Assembly (NCBI GenBank): GCA_020846005.1
Contig: JADLEQ010000028.1
Span: 82,389 to 146,388 of the forward strand
Origin: Polyangiaceae bacterium
Lineage (GTDB): Bacteria; Myxococcota_A; Polyangia; Polyangiales; Polyangiaceae
DNA length: 64,000 bases
Reading direction: 5' to 3'
In this document: positions 63,607-64,000 of the stretch, piece after piece
Numbering within the stretch: the stretch's first letter is position 1
Layout: each line of letters opens with the position of its first letter
The notes under the pieces: generated by a model
Told to the model about the DNA's origin: nothing
The model's input: the letters and a program-made list of their open reading frames with translations, nothing else
Databases searched by the model: none
Made by a program: the position numbers and the translations under genes

Positions 63607-64000
63607 TCACTGGAGCGCCGCGCCGGCGTTCTTCAGCCCGACGCTGAAATCGTTGCGGAAGAGCGGCGCCTCGTACTCGACGCCGTCCCACGAGAAGAGG
63701 TCCTCCTCGTAGACGTCCACCCCGAGCGACGACAGGTAGACGCTCATCCGGCCGCCCAGGGTCGCGAGCTTCAGGCCCAGCGACTGCTGCGCGCGAAAGA
63801 CGATGGCGGCCCGGCTCGTGTCGAGCTTCGCGTCTGCGGTCGCCTGGAACGGGAGGGACGCCCTCAGCAGGATTGTGCGCGCGCCGGCTGGTTGATGGCG
63901 ATGCACGCCGACTCGGTGATGGGCGTCTCGCCGGCGAGCACCCTGCGCGCGGCGTGATGGCCATCGGGGCGAGCGCGGCCTCGGCGCCGGCTCGACGCCA
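63607..64000 (-). CDS. C-terminal part of a gene cut by the window edge, possibly frameshifted
   Basis: A reading frame ends at 63607 with SLGLKLATLGGRMSVYLSS, VYEEDLFSWDGVEYEAPLF. Further upstream the more protein-like reading is in another frame (RRVLAGETPITESACIAI), which stops at 63864-63866. A one-base shift between the two would join them into one continuous beta-rich domain. The N-terminus lies outside the window. It could be a real frameshift mutation, a sequencing error or two separate genes. Confidence 0.5.
   Translation of the reverse strand, partial: GVEPAPRPRSPRWPSRRAQGARRRDAHHRVGVHRHQPAGARTILLRASLPFQATADAKLDTSRAAIVFRAQQSLGLKLATLGGRMSVYLSSLGVDVYEEDLFSWDGVEYEAPLFRNDFSVGLKNAGAALQ

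Overview
This is a continuous stretch of very GC-rich, densely coding bacterial chromosome. It has no tRNA, rRNA, insertion sequence or CRISPR array, and no gene-free gap reaches 300 bases. The gene content points to a myxobacterium (Myxococcota, probably the Polyangiales/Sorangium side). The signs are many secreted cysteine-rich lipoproteins (including one with repeated Asp/Cys metal-binding-type motifs), AgmX/PglI-type domains, a Ser/Thr kinase beside a PP2C phosphatase, and a perfect sigma-54 promoter. This placement is inference from gene types, not a database result.

Layout. 1-6427: the end of a kinase-like protein, a giant secreted alpha/beta-hydrolase-like lipoprotein, a PDZ lipoprotein and a PLP decarboxylase. 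6471-9041 (minus): panB-panC-tmk. 9128-17806 (minus): a six-gene cluster of a coiled-coil membrane protein, a MoxR AAA+ ATPase, a large membrane protein, an ABC ATPase, an ABC-2-type permease and a DUF58 protein; the last five are chained by 4-nt stop/start overlaps. 18017-20674: a calcium-type P-type ATPase. 20804-23670: two tandem paralogous envelope proteins behind a consensus sigma-54 promoter. 23731-25231: leuB and a small hypothetical. 25347-31081: secreted cysteine-rich lipoproteins, a multihaem cytochrome, two AgmX/PglI-type proteins and a thioredoxin-like lipoprotein. 31094-35409: PP2C phosphatase, TruD, a TerB-like protein and a Ser/Thr kinase. 35499-44603: glycogen phosphorylase, SelB with a membrane protein, a membrane-anchored acidic protein, a multi-S1 RNA-binding protein and an Mrp-type ATPase. 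44684-55091: a second extracytoplasmic island with a toroid-like lipoprotein, two tandem paralogous Cys-pattern proteins, a Cys-x-Gly-x repeat lipoprotein, three thioredoxin-fold lipoproteins, a Cys-rich lipoprotein and a beta-barrel candidate. 55154-64000: a glycerophosphodiesterase, DprA, an arginase-fold protein with a damaged metal site, a LolA-like lipoprotein, a HARE-HTH/Mrr-like fusion, MurB, another Cys-rich lipoprotein and a cut-off gene at the edge.

Working themes. (1) The envelope islands combine thioredoxin-fold lipoproteins with very Cys-rich secreted partners and a multihaem cytochrome, suggesting an extracytoplasmic thiol or redox theme. (2) Several enzymes lack residues normally needed for activity: the ureohydrolase (three of six metal ligands), the Mrr-like domain, the second Cys of Mrp, and the P-loop Lys of thymidylate kinase. 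(3) At least a dozen genes have a TANNNT hexamer 5-8 nt before the start codon, which suggests leaderless transcription is common here.
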